64,000 bases of DNA, taken from the NCBI GenBank assembly GCA_963665155.2, contig OY761986.2:2046001-2110000 (forward strand). Reading direction: 5' to 3'. The translations under genes and the position numbers were made by a program. The DNA is from UBA1141 sp963665155 (GTDB lineage: Bacteria; Chloroflexota; Dehalococcoidia; Lucifugimonadales; UBA3495). This document shows, piece by piece, positions 9,004 through 17,745 of this stretch. The notes beneath the pieces were generated by a model that was not told the origin of the DNA, ran no database searches, and saw only the letters and a program-made list of their open reading frames with translations. The first letter of the stretch is position 1. The number at the start of each line of letters is the position of its first letter.

Positions 9004-9301
9004 CTATCCTTGGTTCGCCAGTGCACCTTGCTGGATATCAGCCGGGCCTCGCTGACTGGCAAACTCACCCTTAGGATCAGCGTTGAAGCCCCGCGGACGC
9101 AAATCGGAGACGTGGCCGGTCAACTTCTGGACCGCAGCTTCCCGGGGAAAGGGGTTCTCCATGTAGGCTAGGCCCTACGATAATCGTACGGTTAGTGATG
9201 TATATGAGCCTAAGACTTTGTACCAGAGTGTGCGTCCCTGCAGTGCGCCATAGGAGCACCCAGACTTGGTATTGGCCGCAACCTAGCCCGTCTACTAAGA
9301 C
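9004..9301. other. Intergenic region, no gene seen
   Basis: About 300 bp between the COR fragment and the IS5-type transposase remnant. No coding frame with recognisable motifs and no clear IS end could be identified. Confidence 0.5.
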
Positions 9302-9694
9302 TCAAACTACAAAGCTGGAAAGCGGTGGCAGCACCAGATGGATGCCGAGGCCACTCCAGTGCTCGGTAAGGCGTTGGGCTAGGACCGGCTCGATCCTCAG
9401 CAATCGCAACGCACGCCGGAGGGCTTCCAAATTATAAGCTCGGTCTCCCTGAACTTGGTCTGGTCTCCGGAGTGGACGTCCTCGCTGGCCCCGAATGGGC
9501 GGAATCACCTCCACCAAGGGCAGCAACTGGATCACATCATGCCGGTTACCCCCCGTCAAGATGGCGGCCATAGGAATCCCTTGGGCGTCGGTGATCAAGT
9601 GGTGCTTGCTCCCAGGCTTGCGCCGGTCAGTTGGATTGGGCCCAGTTTCTCCTCCTCCTCCGCCAACCGCCCGGATGGAGGCGCTACCCACCAC
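9302..9694 (-). pseudogene. IS5-family transposase, C-terminal part
   Basis: Reads SASIRAVGGGGGETGPNPTDRRKPGSKHHLITDAQGIPM, the highly conserved IS5 (IS427-like) DDE block, then GGNRHDVIQLLPLVE and DRAYNLEALRRALR around the second catalytic Asp, ending shortly after. The upstream half lies beyond the IS630 insertion at 10895-11200. The two halves are in different frames when the IS630 element is removed in silico, so the gene either used frameshifting (as many IS427-type elements do) or was already broken. Confidence 0.85.
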
Positions 9695-9706
9695 GGCTCG
9701 AGACTA

Positions 9707-10911
9707 GTACTGCGTCCGCATATTTGACTAATTTCATAAAATGTATAATGTAGGCATTCTGGTAATTGCGGGGAGGTGTGGGGAATGCCTGCTAAACAAT
9801 ACCTTGTGAACTTGACCCAAGAGGAACGGGAGCACTTGTTGGAGATAACCCGGCGTGGCAAATCGTCGGCACGCAAGGTGAAGCGGTCCTTGATTTTGTG
9901 TAAAGGCCGATGAAGGTACTACCGACCAGCAGATTGCCGAAGCTGTTATGGTAGGTCCCTCCACGGTCAGCCGGGTGCGGCAGCGTTTCGTGGAAGGAGG
10001 GTTGGAACGTGCCCTCAATGACCGGCCACGGCCTGGAAAACGGCGCAAACTTGATGGGAAGCAAGAAGCCCACTTGGTGGCCGTGGCCTGTAGTTCGGCC
10101 CCCGCGGGGCACACCCCCTGGACCTTGCGATTGCTCGCCGACCAAGTGGTGAAGCTGGAATTCACCGACTCCATTTGCCGGGAGACGGTCCGGCAGGTAC
10201 TGAAAAAAACGAACTTAAGCCGTGGACGAAGAAGGAATGGTGCATACCTGAGGTAAGCGCCGAATTCGTAGCTGCCATGGAGGACGTGCTGGACCTCTAC
10301 GGGGAACCCTATGACCCTAAACGCCCCGTAGTCTGTTTCGACGAAACCTCCAAGCAGTTGGTAGCGGAAAAGAGGTCTCCCCTACCGGCCAAGGCGGGAC
10401 GGCGGGAGCGATTTGATTACGAGTACAGGCGCAATGGAACCCGGAACCTGTTTATGTTGTGTGAGCCATTGGCGGGCTGGCGGCACCTGGCGGTGACCGA
10501 GCGTCGTACCATGAAAGACTTCGGTCATCAGATGCGCTGGTTGGTGGATACAGCTTACCCTGAAGTAGAGAGGATTAGAGTGGTGCTGGACAACCTGAAC
10601 ACCCATAGACCCGCCTCCCTGTACCAGGCCTTCGAGCCTAAAGAGGCCAGAGGGATAATCAGACGACTGGAGTTTCAGTATACTACCAAGCATGGAAGCT
10701 GGCTCAATATGGCAGAGATTGAGCGCAGCGTATTCGGCAAACAATGTTTGAATCGTCGCATTGGCGATGAAGAAGTCCTCAAACGGGAAATTGCCGCATT
10801 GGAATCCGAACGAAACCAGGCCGAGGCAACCATCGACTGGAGGTTCTCTACCGTGGACGCCCGATAAAAGCTTCAGCATATCTATCCGTCGGTTTCAACT
10901 GGATGAGGTAC
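9707..10911 (+). mobile_element. IS630-family element with TA target duplication
   Basis: 1205 bp. The ends begin GTACTGCGTCC (left) and, reversed, GTACCTCATCC (right), an imperfect inverted repeat. The element is flanked by TA at 9705-9706 and 10912-10913, the known target duplication for IS630/Tc1-mariner-like elements. It interrupts an IS5-type transposase gene. It carries one transposase gene with two frame changes. Confidence 0.85.
9785..10867 (+). pseudogene. IS630-family transposase (two frame changes)
   Basis: Starts MPAKQYLVNLTQEEREHLLEI with the helix-turn-helix region (TTDQQIAEAVMVGPSTVSRVRQRF). The frame changes near 9905 and again near 10202-10210, after REETVRQVL-type sequence, at a run of seven A. 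The last frame holds the DDE domain: VVCFDETSKQL (Asp 1), RVVLDNLNTHRPASLYQAF (Asp 2) and HGSWLNMAEIERSVF (Glu). The A7 run has the geometry for -1 frameshifting, which is known in some IS630 relatives; the first shift has no such signal and probably inactivates the gene. All three catalytic residues are retained. Confidence 0.85.
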
Positions 10912-11200
10912 TAGTCAATCTGGTGGCCAGAAACATTTCATGAAGGTTTTGCCAAACTGCAACTTCCTGCCAGTCTCGAAGACGACGCCAACAGGTCATG
11001 CCCGAGAGACACCCCATCTCCTGGGGCAACATTTCCCAGGGAATGCCACTCTTCAGGACGAACAAGATACCGGTCAGCACCCGACGGTCCTGTAGCAGCT
11101 TCCGGCCAGGGTTGCGCCATAGCCTGGGCTTGGGTAGTGGCGGCAAGGGTTGGATCGGTTTCAATAATTCATCATCTACCAGTGGTTTCGCCATCATCAT
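10895..11200 (-). pseudogene. IS5-family transposase, N-terminal part
   Basis: Reads MAKPLVDDELLKPIQPLPP, then RRVLTGILFVLKSGIPWEMLPQEMGCLSGMTCWRRLRDWQ and VWQNLHEMFL, the N-terminal (DUF4096-like) domain of IS5-family transposases. The natural frame ends at about 10913, where the IS630 element begins; the final serine-rich residues are read from the inserted element. The rest of the gene is at 9302-9694. The start may be any of three consecutive methionines at 11200-11192. Confidence 0.85.
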
Positions 11201-11508
11201 CCCCTCCTCACAAGGGGAAGATACGGCCGATGGGCCATTAGCGCCAAGATTAACTCAGTTCAATTTATTAGGAGTTCTTAGAATGAGGTGATCGCTCGGC
11301 AGGGCCGATTGGAAACCTTCGTATTGACCTAGAAGTCTGGCCGGAAAGCCATTGGCCGGGTTTCGCGCTACGCCAGGCAGACGTATTATAGTCTTATGTG
11401 GCATGATAGTATCTGTAATATAATACGGTTCAAGAACCCACTGTTACATCGATAATCGTCGCTAAGAAAACGACGACTTGGGGAGAATCGGGGTTTCCGT
11501 CCGAGTTT
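11201..11508. other. Intergenic region upstream of the IS5 remnant
   Basis: About 300 bp, AT-richer than its surroundings. Presumably holds the outer end of the IS5-type element, but I could not fix its inverted repeat. No gene is seen. Confidence 0.45.
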
Positions 11509-11796
11509 CTAGGTGAACATGGTCTCAAGAAGGGACTTAGTCTTGTCAGCTTGATTCGTATAAATATAGATTTCCTGTACGGAAGTGCTCCCTCTAATCG
11601 TGAGTTTCCAACCTCCTACAATCGGCAAAAATTTAATTATTCTTGGTCCTCTACTCTTGTCGACCCGCTTTATTACTCCCAAAGATATCTTGTTGACCTC
11701 AGACAATTTCTCCGCTGCTTCAACAATGGAAAAAGCTGCGTCTGTCAAACTTGTATGGCTGGTGGTAATTTTCCCGCCGCTCTTATGCTTTGGCAA
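11509..11796 (-). CDS. Small hypothetical protein (DUF2103-like)
   Basis: A 95-residue basic protein starting from a TTG (MPKHKSGGKITTSHTSL). The core, ISLGVIKRVDKSRGPRIIKF and KLTIRGSTSVQEIYIYT, is a compact alpha/beta pattern reminiscent of the DUF2103 family of predicted nucleic-acid or metal-binding proteins, but this is only a resemblance by eye. No signal peptide or membrane segment. It stands alone between the IS5 remnant and the transketolase gene and is locally AT-richer than the catabolic genes. Function unknown. Confidence 0.5.
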   Translation of the reverse strand: MPKHKSGGKITTSHTSLTDAAFSIVEAAEKLSEVNKISLGVIKRVDKSRGPRIIKFLPIVGGWKLTIRGSTSVQEIYIYTNQADKTKSLLETMFT

Positions 11797-12148
11797 GAAT
11801 GAAGTCCTGTATTTAATACTTCGTTAGATGTGTTTGGAACGCCGTAGTTTAGAAGCCAAGATAACCTGCGGTGCCCCCCAACGCTGGGGGTGGGGCACAC
11901 GTCTCATTGTCATCCTGCCGTAGCGCGAAACTGATTAGTGTCGATTTTCCTTCCCGTTGCATATGCCATCACCAGTACTCAAAGGGAGACTATGAAATCC
12001 CCCAACCCATTTCCAAATGGGGGTAGGGAGTATATGGAAATGATTGAGTTGGTGCGGGCCGAGATGTCCGATCGGCCCACACTATTGTTTCATAGTGTCC
12101 CGATGCGCACGCCCTGAGCGCAGCCACCGCACTTTATTCCCTTTAGGC
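11797..12148. other. Intergenic region with a possible terminator and one palindromic repeat copy
   Basis: No gene seen. A G/C-rich hairpin at 11871-11898 (GTGCCCC ... GGGGCAC arms) could terminate the transketolase or hypothetical transcript. At 11995-12030 is a copy of the AAATCCCC palindromic repeat family also found near 37.9, 54.6 and 55.3 kb, here with a CCCATTT-cc-AAATGGG stem. Confidence 0.5.
11995..12030 (+). repeat. AAATCCCC-type palindromic repeat, copy 1
   Basis: Begins AAATCCCCCAACCC and folds on itself through ATTT/AAAT around a CC loop. Shares its leading block with the copies at 54551-54588 and (reversed) 55330-55368. Confidence 0.6.
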
Positions 12149-14315
12149 TCACCTCAGATTGTTTAGTAGGGCTGCCTGGCGGCCAATTCGGGTGTCGCGC
12201 TCCAAAGCGAAGCGCTTCACCCCTTGGAAGATGGACTCGGGATCCAAATGAGCCTCAGCGATCACATCGGCCTCGGAGCCACCGGTCAGCCATTCATCGT
12301 GCCAGTCTGATGCCAAGGAGTACTCGTCCGTCAATGGACCGACGTGTTGCAACGGCCAGACTCGCCGAGTGCCTGTACTGATCACCATTAGGTCGTAATG
12401 GGCCTCGGGCGGCAGGACCAAGTTCTGGTAGTCCTCCGACTGACGGAGGAAAAGTTCTTCGCTTATGGCCGAAATTACTTTCACATTTAATCCTTTTTCC
12501 GCCATGCGGGGCAATACTGACAGCAGATTTACGGTTGAAGACGACCCCTGCACCACAATAAAGCCATGTTTGGGCTTGCCGGGTTCAAAATCTTTAATTA
12601 CGTAAAAGCCCTTCGCCGCCGCTTTGAGGTCTGAATCTGCAAATTGGCTACGGTCGGCCACTGGGTTATCAGGCCTGGCCACCTCAAGAACAATCACACC
12701 GACCTTAGGGTCTCTAGCCGCAGTCGGGATTGCGGCGAAGTAGCCTGGCGCCACATCGTTATAATCCCAAAAGCTCAAATTAATTACTTGGCCTCTGGGA
12801 AATAATTTCCAAACTTGAGGAGAAAAAATACCGAAGTGGGTGCGAGCGTCAGCGGCCGTTTCTGGGCCTGAATGACCCGCCAAGATGTTTAACACCCCAA
12901 CCCGGAAAGGGCTGTCCTGGTTTTGCTGGCTCCATACCCGGGCTGGAAGGTACATCAGCGGTGTAAAGGCTCCATATGAGCCACTGAGGGCCCAAAGTCC
13001 CACATGCTTAGTCGGGTCCAAAGACACGGATTGTCCCACCAATCCCACGGCCGTAGAGGCGTTACCGGCTTCTTGGATCACCGCTTTAAGCCGGGTCCCT
13101 GCCGGGTTTTCCACCGGGTCGTAATGGCCCCAAAATGACCCGCCTTCCACGTTTATGGAGTCTGCCAAGTCTGCTGCCAGGGTTATTAACCTGTTATCCG
13201 TGACATAATTAATCCACTTGATTATCTCGGATACGGCTCGGCGAGTGCCTCGGACCTTCCTTGGTTCTTCGAACAAAGTAATAGATACATCTTTTTCAGC
13301 TTCGGTGAACGAGTTCCGGACCGTTAGCTCTTGACGCTCAATCGGCAAATTGTCAACGTCCAGCCTAGAGTCCAAGAATGGGTCCGTCCTTCGGTCAATC
13401 CGCATAGGTAAATCGTCGGTAACCGATTCACCGATTTCCACCAACCGTTCGGCCAGCCAGTCACCCAGTTCGTATTTTTCCAGAACCGACATAGCAATAT
13501 CAATATTTTGCTTGAATTGGATCAAGCGTTTCCTGGTGTCGGATACGGCGCCGTCCCTGATTCCTTGGAACTTGACCCCGAAACGCTGCTCGAAAGTCGC
13601 CGCCAATGCCTGGAAGTAATCGCCGTTCATGGTGAATGCGTAGGGATGACTTTGGTAGCTAACAATTTGTTCTCCGTAGCCGGGGATGTTTCCATTGTCC
13701 GCTCCGGGCCACCAACCTTTGACGGTACGACCGATGGCTATCATGGGCCTATGGTCCGTTGGGTCCCAATCCTCCATGATCTTGAGGGCAGCTACCACTT
13801 GATCGTAGTCGTTTCCGTTGTCTAATGTCATGACGTTCCAACCGTAAGAGGCCCATTGGTCCGGTATTTGGTAAGCGTCGAACTCCGGCTTGATCACGCT
13901 GCCCAACAATTCGTCATCGATGCCAGCGTTGTTATCCGAGAGAAGGATTCTCAAACGCTTTCCGACTTGTTGGGCCACCGCTTGGGTTTTCAACTCCTGG
14001 GAATGACCGGAGGTCATGGCGAATTCACCCTCTATGGCCAGAACCTTAAGGCTGTCAGGCGCTCCAATAATGTCCCAGAACGCGGCCTTGCCGGCGGCAG
14101 TTGCAATCCCGATCCCCGAGGGTCCCCCATTGACGTCATTCGTAACATCCGTGGTTTCCGAGTGGCCCGACAAAGACCGGATGCCCCGAATTTTGGCTTG
14201 GCTCATCAGAGGATGGTCTACAAGATTATTCTGTTGCAGCAAGGTCTGCAACGCCCCAGATCCCCTGCGGAAGCCCAACCCATCAATCGACAAAATTGCC
14301 AGTCTCGGGTCTACG
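12149..14315 (-). pseudogene. Transketolase, main C-terminal part (disrupted by an IS3 element)
   Basis: A long frame of over 700 codons of a transketolase-type TPP enzyme. It retains SIDGLGFRRGSGALQTLL, the KIRGIRSLSGHSETTDVTNDVNGGPSGIG block, the TPP-binding EGEFAMTSGHSQ...LLSDNNAGID region, and the pyrimidine domain (GLWALSGSYGAFTPLMYLPARV, NILAGHSGPETAADARTHFGIFSPQVW). The coding frame is entered from the IS3 end at 14316 as VDPRLAILSIDGLG. Its own N-terminus lies beyond the IS at 15511-15762, and roughly 50-60 residues between the two parts (including the segment that normally carries an early active-site His) are missing. The enzyme would be inactive unless another copy exists elsewhere. 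Confidence 0.85.
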
Positions 14316-14344
14316 TGACCTTACCCCGAAGTTAGTATCATTGG

Positions 14345-15160
14345 CTAGTAGAGTCCAGCCATAGAGCCAGCAAACTCTTTGGGCGTTTTACCCTTCAGGG
14401 AACTGTGGGGCCTGACCTCGTTGTAGTCCTGCCGCCAGTTCTCTATGATCTCCCTGGCATGCCTTACACTCATGAACCAGTTGATGTTCAAGCATTCGTC
14501 GCGTAGTCGGCCGTTGAAGCTCTCAGCAAAGGCGTTCTCTACCGGCTTGCCAGGACGTATAAAGCTTAACTTGATGCCCCTCCGATAGGCCCACTCATCC
14601 ATGGCCTTGCTTGCGAACTCCGGGCCGTTGTCCACAGTGATCACCTCAGGTAGTCCCCGTGTCTCTTCCAGTCTCTCCAGGACTCCCACCACTCTGGCGC
14701 CTCCCAGAGAGGTATCTACCTCGATGGCTGGGCACTCCCGTGAATAGTCGTCCACTATGGCCAATGCCCGGAAGCGCCGACCGGTCACAGTGCTATCAGA
14801 GACAAAGTCCATGGACCACCTCTGATTAGGACGTACAGGAGATGGAATGGTCTCCCGGACCCCTGCCGCCCCTTTGCGCCTCCTCTTCTTCCTGAGCGCA
14901 AGCCCCTCTTCACTGTAGATGCGCTCTGTACGCTTGTGATTGATCACCAGGCCTTCTCTCTTCAGCATGATGTGCAACCTGGGACTGCCAAAGCGCTTCC
15001 TCTCCCATGCCAGCTCACGCATTCTGCGACGCAGGACAGCATCATCACCCTGCTTCGACTTGTACCGATAGACCGAGGGTGAGATACCAGTAAGCAGACA
15101 GGCCCTCCTCTCACTCAGCCCAAGACTCTCTATGGCATATGCCGCTGCCATCTTCCTCAC
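14345..15160 (-). CDS. IS3-family transposase OrfB (integrase catalytic subunit)
   Basis: 271 residues with an rve-type catalytic core. It opens with an HTH_21-like region (SERRACLLTGISPSVYRYK, RFGSPRLHIMLKREG), then QRWSMDFVSDSTVTG (Asp 1), LPEVITVDNGPEFASKAMDEW (Asp 2) and VENAFAESFNGRLRDECLN (Glu), ending RPHSSLKGKTPKEFA. The DD(35)E triad looks complete. In frame it extends upstream to overlap orfA, and is probably made as an OrfAB fusion by -1 frameshifting at an A-AAA-AAC heptamer at the end of orfA (about 15173-15180). Both ORFs are intact, so the element may still be active. Confidence 0.93.
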   Translation of the reverse strand: MRKMAAAYAIESLGLSERRACLLTGISPSVYRYKSKQGDDAVLRRRMRELAWERKRFGSPRLHIMLKREGLVINHKRTERIYSEEGLALRKKRRRKGAAGVRETIPSPVRPNQRWSMDFVSDSTVTGRRFRALAIVDDYSRECPAIEVDTSLGGARVVGVLERLEETRGLPEVITVDNGPEFASKAMDEWAYRRGIKLSFIRPGKPVENAFAESFNGRLRDECLNINWFMSVRHAREIIENWRQDYNEVRPHSSLKGKTPKEFAGSMAGLY

Positions 15161-15168
15161 CTTGGGCT

Positions 15169-15435
15169 TCAGAAGTTTTTTGCCAGCAACTCCTTCAGAG
15201 ACCAGTTGTCCAACGCCTGCTGGGCCACAATCTGCTTCAGGCGCCGGTTCTCTTCCTCAACGGACCTTAGCCTCTTCAACTCGTTCAACGTCAGCCCGGC
15301 GTACTTGGCTTTCCACTTGTAGAAGGTGCCTTCGCTCATGCCGTGCCTGCGGCACAGCTCCCCTGTCTTGGCCCCTGCCTCTGCCTCGTTCAGGACCCCT
15401 ATGATCTGCTCCTCTGTGTACCTCTTCCGTGCCAT
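15169..15435 (-). CDS. IS3-family transposase OrfA
   Basis: 88 residues: MARKRYTEEQIIGVLNEAEAG, LCRRHGMSEGTFYKWKAKYAG and a leucine-zipper-like ELKRLRSVEEENRRLKQIVAQQ, the HTH_Tnp_1 protein that binds the IS ends. Belongs to the IS407-like group by its opening. The stop codon follows an A-AAA-AAC slippery heptamer read in frame (GCA AAA AAC), and the -1 frame leads directly into orfB, as expected for programmed frameshifting in this family. Confidence 0.93.
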   Translation of the reverse strand: MARKRYTEEQIIGVLNEAEAGAKTGELCRRHGMSEGTFYKWKAKYAGLTLNELKRLRSVEEENRRLKQIVAQQALDNWSLKELLAKNF

Positions 15436-15510
15436 GAGCCCTCCTTACTATGTCCTATTTTACCCGGAGGACTCTCTTTGCCACTGTTTCTGTTTTCGGG
15501 GGTAAGGTCA

Positions 15511-15762
15511 GAAGCGAAGGCCTCCCAAATCAGGCCCGATTAGGTGGCTAGCCACGGTATAAGGGGTATAAGCCAAAGGGCCCCCGAAATGCCCGGTTTG
15601 GGCATAGTTGCCCAGTAGCACCAAAGTCATGGCCGTCAAAAATCCCAAGTCTTCGATTTGCTGCTTGCCGTAGTCTGGTAAAGAAACAGATTTACTGGTC
15701 GAAAGACTGGAGGAGGTAATGCTGTTGACATTCGCTGTAACCGGTGAGTGCATGTTTGCCAT
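15511..15762 (-). pseudogene. Transketolase, N-terminal part
   Basis: About 83 residues: a Ser/Thr-rich leader (MANMHSPVTANVNSITSS), then QIEDLGFLTAMTLVLLGNYAQ and TGHFGGPLAYTPYTVASHLIGP, the opening of the transketolase whose remainder lies at 12149-14315. It is cut at LGGLRF by the right end of the IS3 element. The gene's start and upstream region appear to be intact, so the truncated peptide could still be transcribed. Confidence 0.82.
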
Positions 15763-16371
15763 CGCTTTTTCTCCCTGGTGTTGATAATTTGGATTTTCCG
15801 ATCGATTTCATGGTACCGCAATGAACTGGAAAGACGGGTACTTAACTCTGATCCTGATTGATTGGCGGCCATGTTGAGGGTAGAGGACAGACCCCCGCCG
15901 CCTAATGTTAGATATACGGAATAGATAGCCCCCATGGGTGGAACATAGAGTGTATCCTGTCAACGGTCGCAGAAGCGCAGTGCAGACCAATCGACCGCCA
16001 CCCGGTGCGTGTCCAATACTGGACCCGAACATTCAGCACCGTGAAAGCTCCAAGCGTGTAATCGTCCCTCAGTAGATAAGAACTAACATCCCCTGTCCCT
16101 TGTTAGTTGCTCTGTAGCAAATAGAGAGTTCGCTCATTAGCCGATTTAAGATGCCGTTGGCCGCAGAGGTTAGTACAGCGGTGCCGCCGACAAGGTCATC
16201 AAAATTTCCGAACTGTCTTTGCACATGTCGGACTATAGCGAAATATTAAGGCGGAGAGAATGGCCTATTGTTGGACAAGTTGGATTGGGTTCCCGGTCCG
16301 ATCACCCATACTATCCGCGGATATTGTTTGGACATGCATGCAGCATGTCCGACTGTAATATCTGAGCGAGC
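15763..16371. other. Intergenic region, no gene seen
   Basis: About 600 bp upstream of the broken transketolase gene. It presumably holds the transketolase promoter near 15763-15850, but no convincing -35/-10 pair or coding frame with recognisable motifs was found. Confidence 0.5.
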
Positions 16372-16569
16372 GAGACATACCCGTTGGATCTGAAGAGCTG
16401 GCCACCAACATAGCTCCAATCATGAACTACTGCATAGATCTTTTCGGCCCGGACCAGTGTATGTTCGAAAGCAACTTTCCGCCGGATAAGATGAGACCAT
16501 TCCGTTTTCGATACCTCTGGTGTGACGGAACTGATGGGGCAGCCCCGAGTAATACCTGGCGCAGATGCT
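16372..16569 (+). pseudogene. C-terminal remnant of an amidohydrolase-2 (TIM-barrel) protein
   Basis: The frame reads VGSEELATNIAPIMNYCID then LFGPDQCMFESNFPPDK, which is the hallmark near-C-terminal strand of amidohydrolase family 2 proteins (FGxxRCMFxSNFPVDK; the SNFP motif follows the barrel). The stretch before about 16372 has no support and the sequence after PPDK soon departs from the family, ending at TAG 16569. A short relic of a metal-dependent hydrolase, on the plus strand. Confidence 0.6.
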
Positions 16570-16921
16570 AGCCTCGTTCACTGTCATTGAGAGCCAGGTA
16601 AGACGGGTCAGAGTGCGGCGCGGCATCTGGGGGAGAATCCGGCACAATGACATGGACATCGACAGCTTGGCGCAACTCTGTTCGGCCGCCGATGAAGAGA
16701 ATCGTCTGGGCTACTATAAGCGGATTGCCGATGTATGTCTCTTTGTTTCCAGCGTCTTCCAGGAGCACTCTTATTTTGGCCAAGGACTCGACCAATCCAC
16801 CTTCCCCGCCTCGATACGCATGAGGAGGAGCATCGAGGACTATAAGTGGGAGGGGAAGCGTTTCTACAGTCTGGCAGAGGGTCACTCTGCTGCCAAACTG
16901 ACCGGGTCGATTTGGCCATGA
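16565..16921 (+). CDS. Hypothetical protein, possibly a gene fragment
   Basis: 118 residues in a coherent frame: basic N-terminal stretch (VRRVRVRRGIWGRI), then AADEENRLGYYKRIADVCLFVSSVFQEH and WEGKRFYSLAEGHSAAK. The central part has the look of a soluble helical protein and its composition is more protein-like than the opposite strand. I do not recognise a named family. It directly follows the amidohydrolase remnant and may itself be truncated at either end; upstream evidence for a ribosome site is lacking. Confidence 0.4.
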   Translation: MLASFTVIESQVRRVRVRRGIWGRIRHNDMDIDSLAQLCSAADEENRLGYYKRIADVCLFVSSVFQEHSYFGQGLDQSTFPASIRMRRSIEDYKWEGKRFYSLAEGHSAAKLTGSIWP

Positions 16922-17085
16922 TTGCCTCAATGAAGCTGACGGCAACTTCAGTTGAATCCACGGCACACTTCCCAACCCTTAAGTCAAGCAACGTATATCT
17001 GAAAGCCGGATGGAATCTTAGAGGGCGGTAGGGCGATTTGTAGGAATAAAATCGCGAGTCCGGAGCGGGTGCTAGCAGGGGTTAG

Positions 17086-17490
17086 TTAGCGCGTTCTTTC
17101 CTGACGTGTAATGAAAATTGCGCCGATTAGCATTAGTGCCGCCACAACCAACCACATATTATCAATGAACGGGAAGTCTATCTCGGAAATGGCAATCAGG
17201 ACGCCGACGCCAATCAAACCCCACACGAATAAGTTGCGTCGGTGATGAGAAGCTTTGTCTTCAGGCGTGGTACTTCCCTGGTCGTTGGAAGGCACAAGTT
17301 CTTTAGCAATAGTGGGAGGCATCAATATCGCCAGTGCGGCATACCCAATTAGGCCAAGTGGTGCGCACAAAAACGATAAAACGACGAAGCCTACCCGGAC
17401 CAGCGTGGGGTCGACGCCGAAATACTCGGCCATCCCACCTGCCACGCCGAAAAGCTTCTTATCGGTACTCTTGACCAAACGCTTTGGCAC
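17086..17490 (-). CDS. PspC-domain membrane protein
   Basis: 134 residues. The N-terminus MPKRLVKSTDKKLFGVAGGMAEYFGVDPTLVRVGFVVLSF is a clear PspC domain (KxLxGVxxGxAEYFxxDPTLVR), followed by a first membrane helix ending in a short polar linker (DQGSTTPEDKASHHRR), then two further hydrophobic segments and a charged tail. PspC proteins act at the cytoplasmic membrane in envelope-stress sensing; here no other psp genes are adjacent, so the role is inferred from the family only. The gene is intact and monocistronic, ending about 50 bp before the preceding plus-strand region. Confidence 0.88.
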   Translation of the reverse strand: MPKRLVKSTDKKLFGVAGGMAEYFGVDPTLVRVGFVVLSFLCAPLGLIGYAALAILMPPTIAKELVPSNDQGSTTPEDKASHHRRNLFVWGLIGVGVLIAISEIDFPFIDNMWLVVAALMLIGAIFITRQERTR

Positions 17491-17600
17491 GCTTCGCCTC
17501 CGGATTTTCTATTTCTATTCTAATCTCGAATCAATATGATGTCATCCGCCATTGTGGCTATCTCGTGATCCTACCATCGAATGAGACTACCAGGTCAGTT

Positions 17601-17745
17601 CTACGGGTTGAGCAGCACCTTCCCAAAGAAGTCCCTGGAGTTCACTAGCCGATGGGCATCCGCGGCCTGGGACAGGTGCATAGCCCGGTGGATCACGGGT
17701 TTGAAAGTGCCGTTGAACACCATTTCCATTACGTTGAATACATGG
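17601..17745 (-). pseudogene. C-terminal fragment of a zinc-binding alcohol dehydrogenase/quinone oxidoreductase
   Basis: The minus strand reads FNVMEMVFNGTFKPVIHRAMHLSQAADAHRLV then SRDFFGKVLLNP and a stop at 17601, the standard C-terminus of MDR-superfamily oxidoreductases (HxLxxAAEAHRLxExxxxFGKxVL). The rest of the gene, which should lie at higher coordinates, has been replaced by the IS1595-type transposase sequence; the junction is near 17745. About 45 residues survive. Confidence 0.75.

Larger units (their letters stand above)
9302..11200 (-). mobile_element. IS5-family element interrupted by an IS630-family element
   Basis: The N-terminal part of an IS5-type transposase (11200-10895) and its C-terminal part (9694-9302) flank a complete IS630-type element. 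Removing 9707-10911 plus one TA copy restores continuous IS5 sequence across the junction. The outer ends of the IS5 element were not identified with confidence; the coordinates given cover its coding parts only. Confidence 0.75.
14316..15510 (-). mobile_element. IS3-family element
   Basis: 1195 bp bounded by inverted repeats that start TGACCTTACCCC at both ends (14316 onward, and reversed from 15510), nearly identical over the first 16 bases. It contains orfA and orfB on the minus strand. The bases immediately outside the two ends do not match, so there is no target duplication, and host sequence is missing at the junction; the present arrangement therefore involved a deletion or recombination after insertion. 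Confidence 0.88.
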
